Shown piece by piece: positions 47,626-48,559 of a stretch of DNA of 48,559 bases. A model generated the notes under the pieces. That model ran no database searches. It worked only from the letters and a program-made list of their open reading frames with translations, and was not told the origin of the DNA. Positions within the stretch are counted from its first letter, which is position 1. Each line of letters begins with the position of its first letter. The stretch comes from Streptomyces sp. A1136 (lineage in GTDB: Bacteria > Actinomycetota > Actinomycetes > Streptomycetales > Streptomycetaceae), in contig NZ_SSBJ01000044.1 of NCBI RefSeq assembly GCF_004795055.1, positions 1-48,559 of the forward strand. The letters are read 5' to 3'. The position numbers and the translations under genes are program-made.

Positions 47626-47802
47626 CTACTGGACCGGAGTGGCCTCCGCGCGGGAGGCCGCGGCCCATTCCTCAAGCAGGAATTCGTACGCCTCGGAGGG
47701 CCACTCGTCGTCCACTCGGGTCTCGACGAGGTGCCGGATCGCCGCGTTCGCCTCTGCGGCGGACGGGCGGGCCGGACCCGCGGGCTGGAGTGTCTTCTGC
47801 AT
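47626..47802 (-). CDS. Small conserved protein, unknown
   Basis: 58 residues from ATG 47802, TAG stop. Pro/Ala N-terminus (LQPAGPARPSAAEAN), then one acidic helix region (AIRHLVETRVDDEWPSEAYE, then FLLEEWAAASRAE). No transmembrane segment. ATG 47802 is preferred over an in-frame start at 47826 because TAGCCT ends exactly 7 nt upstream (leaderless). Function unknown; the composition is gene-like and the start is well supported. Confidence 0.65.
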   Translation of the reverse strand: MQKTLQPAGPARPSAAEANAAIRHLVETRVDDEWPSEAYEFLLEEWAAASRAEATPVQ

Positions 47803-47809
47803 GGTTACA

Positions 47810-47815
47810 AGGCTA
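47810..47815 (-). promoter_or_regulatory. -10 of a predicted leaderless promoter
   Basis: Minus-strand TAGCCT ends 7 nt before ATG 47802. The upstream dyad at 47832-47854 covers the -35 position. Confidence 0.5.
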
Positions 47816-47831
47816 CGGGCGGCCACTGACA

Positions 47832-47854
47832 GTCACCTCCGATTTAGAGGTGTC
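47832..47854. promoter_or_regulatory. Dyad upstream of the 58-residue gene
   Basis: GTCACCTC-N7-GAGGTGTC: 8-bp arms with one mismatch and an AT-rich centre (GATTTA). It covers the -35 position of the leaderless promoter. Candidate operator; a terminator for the upstream terD-type gene is the alternative, as it lies ~50 nt after that stop. Confidence 0.4.
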
Positions 47855-47905
47855 ATCGCTCACCCGGTGTCGGCGCCGGGTGGCGCCATGTGGCCGCCCA
47901 CCTGC

Positions 47906-48559
47906 TCAGAGTGCTTCCGAGGCGGGCTTGACCATGCCGCGCACTGTGCGGGACTTCACAAAGTCGCCCATGGCCGTCATCTCCCACTCGCCGCTGAATT
48001 GTCTGATCAGCTTCGCCATCATGACGCCGGTCTGCGGCTCGGCGCCGGTGAGGTCGAAGCGGACCAGCTCCTCGTCGCTCGCCGCGTCGATCAGACGGCA
48101 GTACGCCTTCGCCACCTCGGTGAACTTCTGGCCCGAGAAGGAGTTGACCGTGAAGACCAGGCCCGTGGCCTCGGCGGGCAGCCGGCCGAGGTCCACGACG
48201 ATGACCTCGTCGTCCCCGGACCCCTCGCCGGTCAGGTTGTCCCCCGAGTGCTTGACGGCCCCGCCGAGGATCGACAGCTTGCCGAAGTAGCAGCTGTCGA
48301 TGTGGTTGCGCTGCGGGCCGTAGGCGATGACGGACGCGTCCAGGTCGATGGCCCGGCCGCCGAACGCGGGCTCCCAGCCCAGACCCATCTTGACCTGGGA
48401 GAGCAGCGGGCGGCCGCCCTTGACGAGGGAGACGGTCTGGTTCTTCCGGAGGTCGACGCGGCCCTTGTCGAGGTTGATCTTCCCGGTGCCGCCGGGGGCC
48501 GGGGCGGCGGCCGGGGCCGGCGCGGGTGCCGCGGGGGCCGCCGCGGGCATCGGCGGGGC
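47906..48559 (-). CDS. TerD-family protein, 5' end beyond the window
   Basis: Partial. Tellurium-resistance/stress TerD domain that binds calcium. 217 residues visible: a Pro/Ala-rich linker (MPAAAPAAPAPAPAAAPAPG) followed by the TerD domain: INLDKGRVDLRKNQTVSLVK, IDLDASVIAYG, HSGDNLTGEGSGDDEVIVVD, FTVNSFSGQKFTEVAKAYCR, ending GEWEMTAMGDFVKSRTVRGM. The frame is open to the window edge, so the in-frame ATG at 48550 need not be the start; proteins with a linker before TerD usually have another domain further N-terminal. Confidence 0.9.
   Translation of the reverse strand, partial: APPMPAAAPAAPAPAPAAAPAPGGTGKINLDKGRVDLRKNQTVSLVKGGRPLLSQVKMGLGWEPAFGGRAIDLDASVIAYGPQRNHIDSCYFGKLSILGGAVKHSGDNLTGEGSGDDEVIVVDLGRLPAEATGLVFTVNSFSGQKFTEVAKAYCRLIDAASDEELVRFDLTGAEPQTGVMMAKLIRQFSGEWEMTAMGDFVKSRTVRGMVKPASEAL

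Overview
The window is a piece of a Streptomyces (or very close actinomycete) chromosome core. The signs are very high GC with strong GC3 bias, GTG starts, TANNNT -10 elements placed directly in front of start codons (leaderless mRNAs), two TTA codons in the whole window, and a gene order that, as far as I remember it, follows S. coelicolor from uvrC-whiA through gap-pgk-tpiA, the zwf/tal/tkt operon, ctaB/ctaA and suf to dapD. I see no mobile element, CRISPR array, tRNA or rRNA.

Layout. 1-1007: non-coding-looking, extremely GC-rich DNA with hairpins and a direct repeat. 1038-6092 (+): uvrC-rapZ-yvcK-whiA, every junction overlapping, closed by a strong terminator; whiA is the sporulation regulator. 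6259-9219 (+): large secreted M14 carboxypeptidase with a TTA codon in its signal peptide. 9452-15307 (+): glycolysis and housekeeping: gap, pgk, tpiA, secG, an RbpA-type RNA polymerase-binding protein and pgi, separated by several stem-loops. 15363-22100 (-): oxidative and non-oxidative pentose phosphate operon tkt-tal-zwf-opcA-pgl, converging on pgi at a shared terminator. 22379-25974: haem O/haem A synthesis (ctaB +, ctaA -) around a small protein and an amidohydrolase-like protein that lacks its metal ligands. 26009-29012 (-): a hypothetical protein and an ABC-2 exporter pair with a coupled 31-codon mini-ORF between permease and ATPase. 29199-35832 (+): complete SUF Fe-S assembly operon sufR-sufB-sufD-Rieske ferredoxin-sufC-sufS-sufU-MIP18-like, with a SufR-type operator on the sufR start codon.

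36019-48559: accessory and secreted functions. These are a DUF3616 exported protein; an SMR exporter plus TetR regulator with a perfect 34-bp palindrome over the SMR start; an HxlR-peroxiredoxin fusion divergent from an MFS exporter, with a dyad at the MFS transcription start; dapD (lysine/cell wall), whose -10 shares bases with the MFS stop codon; a small membrane protein; an ExeM/NucH-type extracellular nuclease; a hypothetical acidic protein; a Tat-exported PhoX-type phosphatase; a 58-residue protein; and a TerD protein cut by the window edge.

The central blocks work as one metabolic unit: gap/pgk/tpiA/pgi and tkt/tal/zwf/opcA/pgl link at fructose-6-phosphate and glyceraldehyde-3-phosphate, and the Suf and haem genes supply redox cofactors. 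The nuclease and PhoX, each with a candidate PHO box, look like a phosphate-scavenging pair. The least expected signals are the coupled mini-ORF in the ABC operon, the two regulator/exporter modules with operators on their promoters, and the set of leaderless promoters.
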